Assembly (NCBI GenBank): GCA_017643845.1
Contig: JAEPMR010000001.1
Coordinates: 62,001-126,000, forward strand
DNA from: Marivivens sp.
GTDB taxonomy: Bacteria; Pseudomonadota; Alphaproteobacteria; Rhodobacterales; Rhodobacteraceae
Reading direction: 5' to 3'
Length of the DNA stretch: 64,000 nt
The translations under genes and the position numbers were made by a program. Shown in pieces: positions 9,861 to 17,973 of the stretch (the first letter of the stretch is position 1; each line of letters starts with the position of its first letter). Below the pieces are notes generated by a model. The model was not told the DNA's origin. It worked only from the letters and a program-made list of their open reading frames with translations, and made no database searches.

Positions 9861-10658
9861 TCAGACCAATGTCATTCCACCGTCGATCATCACGATCTGT
9901 CCGGTCATGTAGTCACTGTCTTTCGACGCAAGGAACGTCGTCGTTCCCGTTATATCGTCTGGGCGCGCCACGCGGCCTTTCAGGATTTCGGCGGAGAATT
10001 CCTCCATCGCCTGACCTGGGCGTTCGGACGCACCAATCGCCATCAGGTCCCGGTCAACCTCTTCCCACATTTCGGTCGCGACCACGCCGGGTGCGAATCC
10101 GGTGACGGTGATATTGTGCTTTGCCAGATCCCGCGCGCCGGATTGCGTTAAGGAGACCACGGCCCACTTCGAAGCGCAATAGGGCGCCACGTTATCAAAG
10201 CCCTGACGGCTGGCGATCGACGCGGTATTGATGATCTTCCCGCCTGTACCTTGGGCAATCATTTGCTTGGCGGCTTCCTGCATGCCGATCATGCAGCCCA
10301 GCCCGTTGATGCCCATTATGAAATTCCAGTTGTCCTCGGTCGCATCGAGGAAATTCATCGGCTTGTTCACACCGGCGTTGTTGAATTTAACATCCAGCTT
10401 TCCGAAGACCGAAACCGCATGCGCGATCATTTCGCGGACCTGCTCGCGGTTTGTCACATCGACTGCGGCGTGCGTAACCTTGACGCCCGCCTCGGCCGCG
10501 CGGTCTTCATTATCGGCGGCGACCTGTGCAACTTTATCTGCGTTAATATCAGCGAAGCAGACGTCTGCTCCTTCGGCGATCAGGGCCTCACCAATAGCGC
10601 GGCCAATTCCCTGGGCTGCACCCGTTACGATGCACGACCGTCCAGCGACCCGTCCCAT
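9861..10658 (-). CDS. SDR-family NAD(P)-dependent oxidoreductase
   Basis: VTGAAQGIGRAIG, NNAGVNKP, S-x12-YCASK catalytic motif, ASKDSDYMTGQIVMIDGGMTLV. GGAGG ribosome-binding site precedes the ATG at 10658. Confidence 0.88.
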   Translation of the reverse strand: MGRVAGRSCIVTGAAQGIGRAIGEALIAEGADVCFADINADKVAQVAADNEDRAAEAGVKVTHAAVDVTNREQVREMIAHAVSVFGKLDVKFNNAGVNKPMNFLDATEDNWNFIMGINGLGCMIGMQEAAKQMIAQGTGGKIINTASIASRQGFDNVAPYCASKWAVVSLTQSGARDLAKHNITVTGFAPGVVATEMWEEVDRDLMAIGASERPGQAMEEFSAEILKGRVARPDDITGTTTFLASKDSDYMTGQIVMIDGGMTLV

Positions 10659-10680
10659 CGCCACCTCCTCAAATGTCGGG

Positions 10681-10719
10681 AAAAAATCGGTTGCGGGGCG
10701 CCCGTAACAGGCACCCCGC
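10681..10719 (-). terminator. Intergenic GC-rich hairpin plus T-run downstream of the SBP gene (attenuator/terminator)
   Basis: Plus-strand gcggggcgcc...ggcaccccgc (10693-10719), followed on the minus strand by TTTTTT (10681-10686). Confidence 0.6.
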
Positions 10720-10734
10720 TTACTCTGGGAGAGA

Positions 10735-11685
10735 TTAGAACACCGGCTTGGTGAACTCGTCCATGTTGTCCTGAGTGATCTTCGGCGTGTCGAAGTAGTT
10801 CAGGAACGGCAGCTCTTCACCATTGAGGAGGTCAATCGCGGTTTTCAGAGCAGCTTCAGCGTCGTCAACCGGCGACTGGTAGATGGAGCCCCAGTATTCG
10901 CCAGCGGCCATTGCTTCGTAGCCAACTGCGAAGTTGGTTGCGCCGACGAAGATGATGCCTTCGCGACCGGCAGCTTTCGCAGCGTTCAGAGCGCCAACGC
11001 CCATGTTGTCGTCACCAGCATAGACGCCGTCGATGTCGTCATACTTCACGAGGAAGGCTTCCATGACCTGCTGGGACTTTTCACGGTTCCAGTCGCCAGG
11101 CTGCTGGTCGATCTGCTCTACGTTCGGGCAGACTTCCGGCAGGCGATCGTTAAAGCCTTTCGCGCGCTCGATCGCAGTGGTGTAGCCCGGCTGGCCGGTG
11201 ATGTGCACAACTTTGGCTTCGTTCTCGATGCCCATTTCCTTGAACTTGTCACACATGATTTCTGCAGAGCGGATACCCTGAGTGATGTTGTCCGGGCCGG
11301 AGAAGGACGCAACGAAGTCAAAACCGGCTTCAGCGATGTTGGAGTTGGTCACAACAACCGGAATGTCGGCCTGGTGAGCCTTACGAACGGCAGGGATCAC
11401 GGCTTCACCGTTGGTCGGCCAGATGATGATGGCGTCGACTTCCTGTTGGATGAGGTCTTCCATCTGAGCGATCTGACGTGCAACGTCGCCGCCTGCATCG
11501 AGAACAACCACTTCAACGTCTGCGTTGGCTTCTGCCGCTGCGATGAAGGCTTTCTCATAGGTGGTCTGGTAGCTGTCGACGCCCACGTTGTTCTGGGTGA
11601 TGCCGATGGTGTAGGTTTCGGCTGCTGCTGCGGAGCCGATCATAGCCGTGGTGCAGACCAAGGCAGCTTTGGTAACGGATTTCAT
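10735..11685 (-). CDS. Sugar ABC transporter substrate-binding protein, RbsB-like
   Basis: Signal peptide MKSVTKAALVCTTAMIGSAAAAE; periplasmic-binding type I motifs DAIIIWPTNGEAVIPAVRKAHQADIPVVVTNS; GVYAGDDNMGVGAL. Start chosen at the signal peptide rather than the longer ORF. Confidence 0.9.
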   Translation of the reverse strand: MKSVTKAALVCTTAMIGSAAAAETYTIGITQNNVGVDSYQTTYEKAFIAAAEANADVEVVVLDAGGDVARQIAQMEDLIQQEVDAIIIWPTNGEAVIPAVRKAHQADIPVVVTNSNIAEAGFDFVASFSGPDNITQGIRSAEIMCDKFKEMGIENEAKVVHITGQPGYTTAIERAKGFNDRLPEVCPNVEQIDQQPGDWNREKSQQVMEAFLVKYDDIDGVYAGDDNMGVGALNAAKAAGREGIIFVGATNFAVGYEAMAAGEYWGSIYQSPVDDAEAALKTAIDLLNGEELPFLNYFDTPKITQDNMDEFTKPVF

Positions 11686-11768
11686 TTGGGTTCCTCCCGT
11701 AAACTTCAGTTCTCGATTGCGCTCGCCCTCTTCTGCGATGCGGGAATCATGCCCGCTGCAATCTAGTA

Positions 11769-11984
11769 ATATCCATCGCGGATTTAATTGCCTCAATTCT
11801 ACTCGATTTTGTTCAAATTGAATATTTTGACATTCATTTTGGATATCTGCCCCCTGTAGACTGGATATCAACTTGGACAATTTAGGAGCACTGACATGGA
11901 TCGTGCGATTCCATCTCAACCCAAATCATTCAAAGCGGACAAAATGAATACGCAGTCGGGGGCACATACTATCCAATCTGGATA
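11769..11984. promoter_or_regulatory. Cluster of TGGATA half-sites (candidate operators) in the divergent SBP/regulator promoter region
   Basis: TATCCA at 11770-11775; TGGATATC at 11840-11847 and 11862-11869 (22-bp spacing); inverted repeat TATCCA-ATC-TGGATA at 11970-11984. Confidence 0.45.
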
Positions 11985-13704
11985 CAGTTCGGATGCATTC
12001 CGAACTGGTGCTGAGCTTGAGACTGTCGTTTCGTTTCTAGAACAGCTTTGTATGGAAGTGGACAGTTCGCTCGATCCAACGGCTCCAAACCCGTATCTGA
12101 ATATGAGCCTGCACCTGCTGCGGAGCCACTTTGACGGGCGGATCGTAACGGCGTCGTCGCTGGTAGCGAGTTCCGGCGTGCCCTATGCAACGGCAACGCG
12201 ACGGCTGGCGGAGCTTCAGGCGTCGGGATTGATCGAACAGCGCCCGCGCACGCGCTCGGGTAAAAGTTTCTCGCTCCATCCCAGCCAGCAGATGCTGACA
12301 CGCTGGAGCGAACTGGCGGATCGCCTGAACCGGCTCGGGACCGGATATTTCGGGAAGGGGGGCAGCTCCTCGGAAACGACAGACTACTATTTCGGTGGCT
12401 CGTACCAACCCGGACAGGGATTGATCAGCCCGCCGAAGGTCATGGCGTCACCGATCAAGCTTCAGGGTGGCTTGCGGATTTTGGTGCATGGCGATCCGAC
12501 CTTCATGGTGATGGACAATCTCAAGCGCCAGTTCGAGCAGCTGATCGGCACCAAGATCAATCAGCGCGCGTTTTCCATCGACCGTCTCCGCGAAGAGGCG
12601 CTGCGCAATGCCACACGCAGCACCAGCCGCTATGACATCATTGCAGTCGACCTCCCATGGCTCGGTGAATTCGTCTCGAAAGGGATTGTGAAGCCGCTTT
12701 CCGATGTCATGGACGTGGAACGGCTGGACCCAAGCGATTTTCACACCGCCGGATGGCGCGCGGCCCATTGGGGCGGGGTGCCTTACGGTGTGCCGAGCCA
12801 GACGACGCCGGAACTCATGTTCTACCGCCGAGACTGGTTTGCCGAAGCCGGTCTTGCGCCGCCCACGACGACGCAGGCTGTGCTGGACGCTGCCAAGGTA
12901 CTGCATGATCCGCGTCATGGCCGGTATGGGGTTGCATGGAACGCAGCGCGTGGAACGGCTCTGGGCCACACATTTATTATGACCTGCGCGGACTTTGGTC
13001 AGCCAATCGTCAACCTGCCCGAAATCGCTGGAGGCTTTGACGCCGACCATCTGGACCGTGACGACATTCGCCCCACGATTGATACCGAAGGCGGACGGGA
13101 AGCGGCAGAATACCTGCTCTCTCTCTTGGACTACTCGCCACCCGATATCCTGTCGATGTCGTGGTACGAGCGGGTCCGGCCCTATGCCGCTGGCAAGATC
13201 GCTATGGCCTATGGCTACACACTACTGGCCCCTTATTTCGAGCTGGACCCCAGCTCCCCCGCATATGACAATACAGGCTATCTGCCCCACCCGCACGGGC
13301 CGAACGGAGCCCCGATTGCACCAGTGGGCGGCTACATATTCTGTATTCCGAGCAACCTTGCGCAGGAGCGCGTGGCAGAAACGGTCGAGGCTTTGACCGC
13401 TTTCACCTCGCCCGAATCACAAAAACTCTACGTCCAGAATGGCAGCCGTACAGCGCCCCGCTATTCGGTCGGCGCCGATCCGGAAGTGCGCCGCCTGTCG
13501 CCCATTTTCGAAACCGTGGATCAGATGTCGTGGCGCGATGAGCTGCAATTCTGGCCGCGCCCGCCCGTGCCGCAAATCTCTGACATCATCCAGATCTGCG
13601 GCCACGAGATCCACGACATGCTTCGCGGGGTGCATAGCCCCCGTGAAGCGCTCGCCCGCGCACAAGCGCGTGCGGAACAAGCAATGATTAAGACGGTCAC
13701 TTAG
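11896..13704 (+). CDS. Predicted one-component regulator: N-terminal winged helix fused to an extracellular-solute-binding-protein family 1-like domain, no signal peptide
   Basis: wHTH-like RIVTASSLVASSGVPYATATRRLAELQASGLIEQRPRTRSGKSFSLHPS, then SBP_bac_1-like LRILVHGDPTFMVMDNLKRQFEQLIGTKI...RYDIIAVDLPWLGEFVSKGIVKPLSD...PYGVPSQTTPELMFYRRDWFAEAGL. RBS aggag upstream of 11896. Confidence 0.78.
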   Translation: MDRAIPSQPKSFKADKMNTQSGAHTIQSGYSSDAFRTGAELETVVSFLEQLCMEVDSSLDPTAPNPYLNMSLHLLRSHFDGRIVTASSLVASSGVPYATATRRLAELQASGLIEQRPRTRSGKSFSLHPSQQMLTRWSELADRLNRLGTGYFGKGGSSSETTDYYFGGSYQPGQGLISPPKVMASPIKLQGGLRILVHGDPTFMVMDNLKRQFEQLIGTKINQRAFSIDRLREEALRNATRSTSRYDIIAVDLPWLGEFVSKGIVKPLSDVMDVERLDPSDFHTAGWRAAHWGGVPYGVPSQTTPELMFYRRDWFAEAGLAPPTTTQAVLDAAKVLHDPRHGRYGVAWNAARGTALGHTFIMTCADFGQPIVNLPEIAGGFDADHLDRDDIRPTIDTEGGREAAEYLLSLLDYSPPDILSMSWYERVRPYAAGKIAMAYGYTLLAPYFELDPSSPAYDNTGYLPHPHGPNGAPIAPVGGYIFCIPSNLAQERVAETVEALTAFTSPESQKLYVQNGSRTAPRYSVGADPEVRRLSPIFETVDQMSWRDELQFWPRPPVPQISDIIQICGHEIHDMLRGVHSPREALARAQARAEQAMIKTVT

Positions 13705-13714
13705 GGAGGATACC

Positions 13715-14524
13715 ATGGACCCCAATCGCCTCAACGGAAAGAACATCCTGATCACCGGCGCTGCCCGCGGTATGGGCGCAGCCAACGCTGAAGCATTCGC
13801 CGCACAAGGCGCGAATGTCTGCCTTGGTGATCTGGACCTCGACGAAGCCCAGAAAGTTGCTGACGGCATCAACGCCAAAGGCAATGGCAAGGCGATTGCG
13901 GTGAAGATGGATGTCACCAAGCGCGAAGACAACGCCGCAGCCGTCGCTGCTACCGTCGACGCTTTTGGCAGCATCAATGTGGGCCTATTTAACGCCGGTC
14001 TGAACAAGCCCCGGTTCTTCATGGATATCGATGAAGACAACTGGGACATGATCATGAACGTCAACACGAAGGCGATGTGGCTCGGCATGCAGGAAACTGC
14101 CAAGCAGATGATCGCCCAAGGTCCGATGGAAGATCACCCCTACAAGCTGATCAACGTCGGCTCTATCGCCAGCCGCAAGCCTCTGGTCGATGTAACGGTT
14201 TACTGTACGTCCAAGTACGGCTGTCTGGCGCTGACCGAGTGCGGTGCACTGGGCCTTGCCGAGCACAACATCACCGTCAACGGCTACGCGCCGGGCGTTG
14301 TTGTGACCCCGCTCTGGGAGCAGCTGGACAAAGACCTCGTCGAGATCGGCTTCAAAGAACGCGCAGGCCAAGCATATGACGACATCGTTGAGAACAACCT
14401 CGTCATCAAGCGCGTGTCCTACCCCAACGACATCGTGGGCACCGCGTCCTTCCTCGCATCTGACGACAGCGACTACATGACCGGCCAGATGATCTCGATC
14501 GACGGTGGCTGGGTCACGAAGTAA
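13715..14524 (+). CDS. SDR-family NAD(P)-dependent oxidoreductase
   Basis: ITGAARGMGAANAEAF, NAGLNKP, S...YCTSK, DSDYMTGQMISIDGGWVTK. Confidence 0.88.
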   Translation: MDPNRLNGKNILITGAARGMGAANAEAFAAQGANVCLGDLDLDEAQKVADGINAKGNGKAIAVKMDVTKREDNAAAVAATVDAFGSINVGLFNAGLNKPRFFMDIDEDNWDMIMNVNTKAMWLGMQETAKQMIAQGPMEDHPYKLINVGSIASRKPLVDVTVYCTSKYGCLALTECGALGLAEHNITVNGYAPGVVVTPLWEQLDKDLVEIGFKERAGQAYDDIVENNLVIKRVSYPNDIVGTASFLASDDSDYMTGQMISIDGGWVTK

Positions 14525-14546
14525 CCCACCCGCCCTCGCCTCATCC

Positions 14547-14576
14547 GACGGGCCGGTAACGGCCCGTCACCCTTTT
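14547..14576 (+). terminator. Hairpin with short T-run after the SDR gene
   Basis: Perfect 8-bp stem gacgggcc-ggtaac-ggcccgtc (14547-14568), then acccttttag. Confidence 0.55.
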
Positions 14577-14623
14577 AGACTAACACACCCTCAACATGCG
14601 GCCCGCCGCAGAAGGAGAAACTC

Positions 14624-15922
14624 ATGTCACGCGCACTTATGCCGAACCTCCTGACACCTCAGGATCTCGAACCCAACTGGGAATGGCGGGACAAGCTGCC
14701 CGCTTGGGGTCATATGTCTGTCGATTTCGAACGCCGGATCGACCATGACCGCCTGCGTCGCTACCGTTTGGCGCGTACCCGTCAGGCGCTTCAGAACTCG
14801 AATGCCGGTACGCTTCTGTTGTTCGATGTGAACAACATCCGCTACGTCTCCGCCACCAAGATCGGTGAATGGGAGCGTGACAAGATGTGCCGTTTCTGCC
14901 TGCTGACCGGCGATGACAGCCCCTACGTTTGGGATTTCGGCTCCGCTGCGGCGCACCACAAGCTGCACTCCGACTGGCTTGAGCCCGATCACTGCCTTGC
15001 CGGTGTTGTGGGCATGCGCGGCACGATCCCGCCCGAATTCGGCCTGATGAAGAAATACGCCAAGCAGATTGCGGGCCTGATCCGCGACGCAGGCATGGGC
15101 AACATGCCGGTCGGTGTGGACTATGCCGAAACCGCGATGTTCCACGCCCTTCAGGAAGAAGGCCTAAACGTTGTCGACGGCCAGCAGATCATGCTCGCCG
15201 CCCGCGAGATCAAGAACTGGGACGAAATCCAGCTTCTGACGCAGGCTGCCTCGATGGTGGATGGCGTCTATCACATGATCTACGAAGAGCTGAAGCCGGG
15301 CGTGCGCGAGAACGACATCGTCGCCCTGTCCAACAAGATGCTCTACGAGATGGGCTCGGATGACGTGGAAGCGATCAACGCCATTTCCGGCGAGCGCTGC
15401 AACCCGCACCCGCACAACTTCTCGGATCGCATGATCCGTCCGGGTGATCAGGCGTTCTTCGACATTCTGCAATCGTATCAGGGCTATCGCACCTGTTACT
15501 ACCGGACCTTCAACGTCGGCCGTGCAACGCCCGCGCAGAACGATGCTTATGTGAAAGCGCGTGAATGGATCGACGCCTCGATCCAGATGATCAAGCCGGG
15601 TGTCACCACCGATAAGGTCGCCGCAGTCTGGCCGACCGCGCAAGAGCTTGGCTTCGCCAGCGAAGATCAGGCATTTGGCCTGCAATTCGGTCACGGGCTC
15701 GGTCTGGCGCTGCACGAGCGGCCGATCATCTCCCGCGCGGTCAGCATGGACCACCCGATGGAGATCCAGACCGGCATGGTGTTCGCGCTGGAAACCTACT
15801 GCCCCGCCGCCGACGGCTACTCTGCCGCACGGATCGAGGAAGAGGTTGTCGTGACGGAGACCGGCTGCGAGGTGATCAGCCTCTTCCCCGCCGAAGAACT
15901 GCCGATCGCAAACCGCTACTAA
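14624..15922 (+). CDS. M24-fold (Xaa-Pro peptidase/creatinase/DddP-like) protein
   Basis: Creatinase-like N-terminal domain (LLLFDVNNIRYVSATKIG), then pita-bread motifs DQAFFDILQSYQGYRTCYYRTFNVG, LQFGHGLGLALHERP, GMVFALETYC, ARIEEEVVVTETG. Confidence 0.8.
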   Translation: MSRALMPNLLTPQDLEPNWEWRDKLPAWGHMSVDFERRIDHDRLRRYRLARTRQALQNSNAGTLLLFDVNNIRYVSATKIGEWERDKMCRFCLLTGDDSPYVWDFGSAAAHHKLHSDWLEPDHCLAGVVGMRGTIPPEFGLMKKYAKQIAGLIRDAGMGNMPVGVDYAETAMFHALQEEGLNVVDGQQIMLAAREIKNWDEIQLLTQAASMVDGVYHMIYEELKPGVRENDIVALSNKMLYEMGSDDVEAINAISGERCNPHPHNFSDRMIRPGDQAFFDILQSYQGYRTCYYRTFNVGRATPAQNDAYVKAREWIDASIQMIKPGVTTDKVAAVWPTAQELGFASEDQAFGLQFGHGLGLALHERPIISRAVSMDHPMEIQTGMVFALETYCPAADGYSAARIEEEVVVTETGCEVISLFPAEELPIANRY

Positions 15923-15930
15923 ACCCATCA

Positions 15931-15955
15931 GCCGGGCGCGCCAGTCGCGCCCGGC
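15931..15955 (+). other. Intergenic perfect hairpin between the M24 and E1alpha genes
   Basis: gccgggcgcg-ccagt-cgcgcccggc, 10-bp perfect stem; no T-run. Confidence 0.55.
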
Positions 15956-15979
15956 GCTCTCTCTTCCAAGGACAAAGCC

Positions 15980-16966
15980 ATGAGCCCCGCCAAGAAAGCC
16001 AAGACGAACACGGAAGACTATCTGCGGATGTACCGCCAGATGGTGCGCATCCGTTCCTTTGAGGACAACGCAAACCAGCTGTATCTCGCTGCCAAGATGC
16101 CTGGCCTGACGCATATGTATTCGGGCGAGGAAGCCGTTGCCGTGGGTATCTGCGAAGCGCTGACCGATAATGACCGGATCACCTCTACCCACCGGGGCCA
16201 CGGACATTGCGTCGCCAAAGGTGCAGAGTTCAAAGAGATGTTCTGCGAGCTTCTGGGCAAGGAAGAGGGCTATTGCCGCGGCAAGGGCGGCTCCATGCAT
16301 ATCGCGGACCAAAGCCACGGCAACCTCGGTGCCAATGCAATCGTTGGCGGCTCGATGGGCATTGCGACCGGCTCTGCTCTGCGGGCTAAGCTGCAGGGCT
16401 CTGACGATGTGACCGTATGTTTCTTTGGCGACGGCGCGACGGCTCAGGGCCTGATGTACGAAGTGATGAACATGGCCGCGTTGTGGAACCTGCCGGTGAT
16501 CTACGCTTGCGAAAACAACGGCTATTCCGAATACACCCGCACCGACGAAATCGCTGCCGGTTCAATCACCGCGCGCGCAGAGGCATTCGGCATCGAAGCG
16601 TTCCAGATCGACGGGCAGGACGTTCTCGCCGTCAACGATCTGGCGCAGAAGCTGGTTGCCCGCTGCCGCAAGGGCGAAGGCCCGTTTTTCATCGAATTGA
16701 TGACCTACCGCTATCACGGTCACCACGTGGGCGACATCAACCGCGAATACTACCGCTCGAAGGAAGAAGAGAAGGATTGGAAAGACAATCGCGATCCGAT
16801 CATCCGCTTCCGCAGCTATCTCGTCGAGCAGGGCATCGCCTCTGAAGAAGAAATCGAAGCGATGAACGCCGAGATCAAGGCCGATGCGGAAGCCGCCGTC
16901 GAATACGCGCTGAATGCCAAATACCCCGATGCGTCCGAAGTGGACATGCACGTGTTTGCGGACTGA
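15980..16966 (+). CDS. Thiamine-PP-dependent dehydrogenase E1 alpha subunit (acetoin/pyruvate dehydrogenase-like)
   Basis: GKGGSMHIADQSHGNLGANAIVGGSMGIATGSAL, TPP motif FFGDGATAQGLMYEVMNMAALWNLPVIYACENNGYSEYT. Confidence 0.88.
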   Translation: MSPAKKAKTNTEDYLRMYRQMVRIRSFEDNANQLYLAAKMPGLTHMYSGEEAVAVGICEALTDNDRITSTHRGHGHCVAKGAEFKEMFCELLGKEEGYCRGKGGSMHIADQSHGNLGANAIVGGSMGIATGSALRAKLQGSDDVTVCFFGDGATAQGLMYEVMNMAALWNLPVIYACENNGYSEYTRTDEIAAGSITARAEAFGIEAFQIDGQDVLAVNDLAQKLVARCRKGEGPFFIELMTYRYHGHHVGDINREYYRSKEEEKDWKDNRDPIIRFRSYLVEQGIASEEEIEAMNAEIKADAEAAVEYALNAKYPDASEVDMHVFAD

Positions 16967-16977
16967 GGAGAGAAAGA

Positions 16978-17973
16978 ATGAGAAATATTACCCTTTCGCA
17001 GGCCGTGAACGAGGCTCTGGCCGAAGAAATGCGCCGCGACGAAACCGTTTTCATTATCGGTGAGGACGTGGCCGAAGCGGGAACGCCGTTCAAAATCCTC
17101 TCCGGCTTGGTCGAGGAGTTCGGAACCGACCGCGTGATCGACACACCGATCGCCGAGCCTGGCTTTATGGGCATGGCCGTGGGTGCGGCGATGACCGGCT
17201 CGCGCCCTGTCGTTGACCTGATGTTCGGGGACTTCATCTTCCTGATCATGGACCAGCTCTGCAATCAGGCTGCCAAGACGCATTATATGTCGGGCGGCAA
17301 GCTGAACGTGCCGCTGGTGGTGCGTACAAACCTCGGCGCGACACGCCGCTCGGCCGCTCAGCACAGCCAGTCGCTTCAGGCACTGGTTGCGCATATTCCG
17401 GGGCTGAAAGTCGCGCTGCCCTCCTCCGCCTATGAGGCGAAGGGTTTGCTCAAGACCGCCATCCGCGACAACAACCCTGTTGTGATCTTCGAAGACAAGC
17501 TGATGTATCAGGACAAGGCTGAGGTTCCCGAAGAGGAATACCTGATCCCGTTCGGCGAAGCCAACATCAAGCGCGAAGGCTCCGACATCACCCTGATCGC
17601 AACCTCGTCGATGGTGCAGGTTGCCGAAAAAGCTGCCGAGATGCTCGCAGCTGAAGGCATCAGCGCCGAAGTAATTGATCCGCGCACCATCGTGCCGCTG
17701 GATGAGAAAACACTGATCGAAAGCGTCAAAAAGACCTCCCGCGCCATCGTGATTGACGAGGGACACCAGAGCTATGGCGTGACCAGCGAGATCGCGTCGC
17801 GCCTGAACGAAAACGCGTTTTATCACCTTGATGCGCCAGTGCTGCGGATGGGTGCGATGGACGTGCCGGTGCCGTTCAGCCCTGCGCTGGAAGACATCAC
17901 CGTTCCGACGCCGGAAGCCGTAGTCGAGAATGCGCGCAAGCTCTGCTCAGGGGAGATGATCCATGCCGCATGA
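16978..17973 (+). CDS. Thiamine-PP-dependent dehydrogenase E1 beta subunit (acetoin/pyruvate dehydrogenase-like)
   Basis: GEDVAEAGTPFKILSGLVEEFGTDRVIDTPIAEPGFMGMAVGAAMTGSRPVVDLMFGDF, typical transketolase-like E1 beta. Confidence 0.9.
   Translation: MRNITLSQAVNEALAEEMRRDETVFIIGEDVAEAGTPFKILSGLVEEFGTDRVIDTPIAEPGFMGMAVGAAMTGSRPVVDLMFGDFIFLIMDQLCNQAAKTHYMSGGKLNVPLVVRTNLGATRRSAAQHSQSLQALVAHIPGLKVALPSSAYEAKGLLKTAIRDNNPVVIFEDKLMYQDKAEVPEEEYLIPFGEANIKREGSDITLIATSSMVQVAEKAAEMLAAEGISAEVIDPRTIVPLDEKTLIESVKKTSRAIVIDEGHQSYGVTSEIASRLNENAFYHLDAPVLRMGAMDVPVPFSPALEDITVPTPEAVVENARKLCSGEMIHAA

Noticed and set aside
14624-15922. Possible DMSP lyase DddP
   Set aside because: Same M24 fold, but the DddP-type metal-ligand aspartates are not all present and the neighbourhood is not DMSP-related, so I did not assign dddP.
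15164-16318. 384-aa minus-strand ORF opposite the M24 and E1alpha genes
   Set aside because: Antisense to two well-supported genes and spans their intergenic hairpin; no motif.
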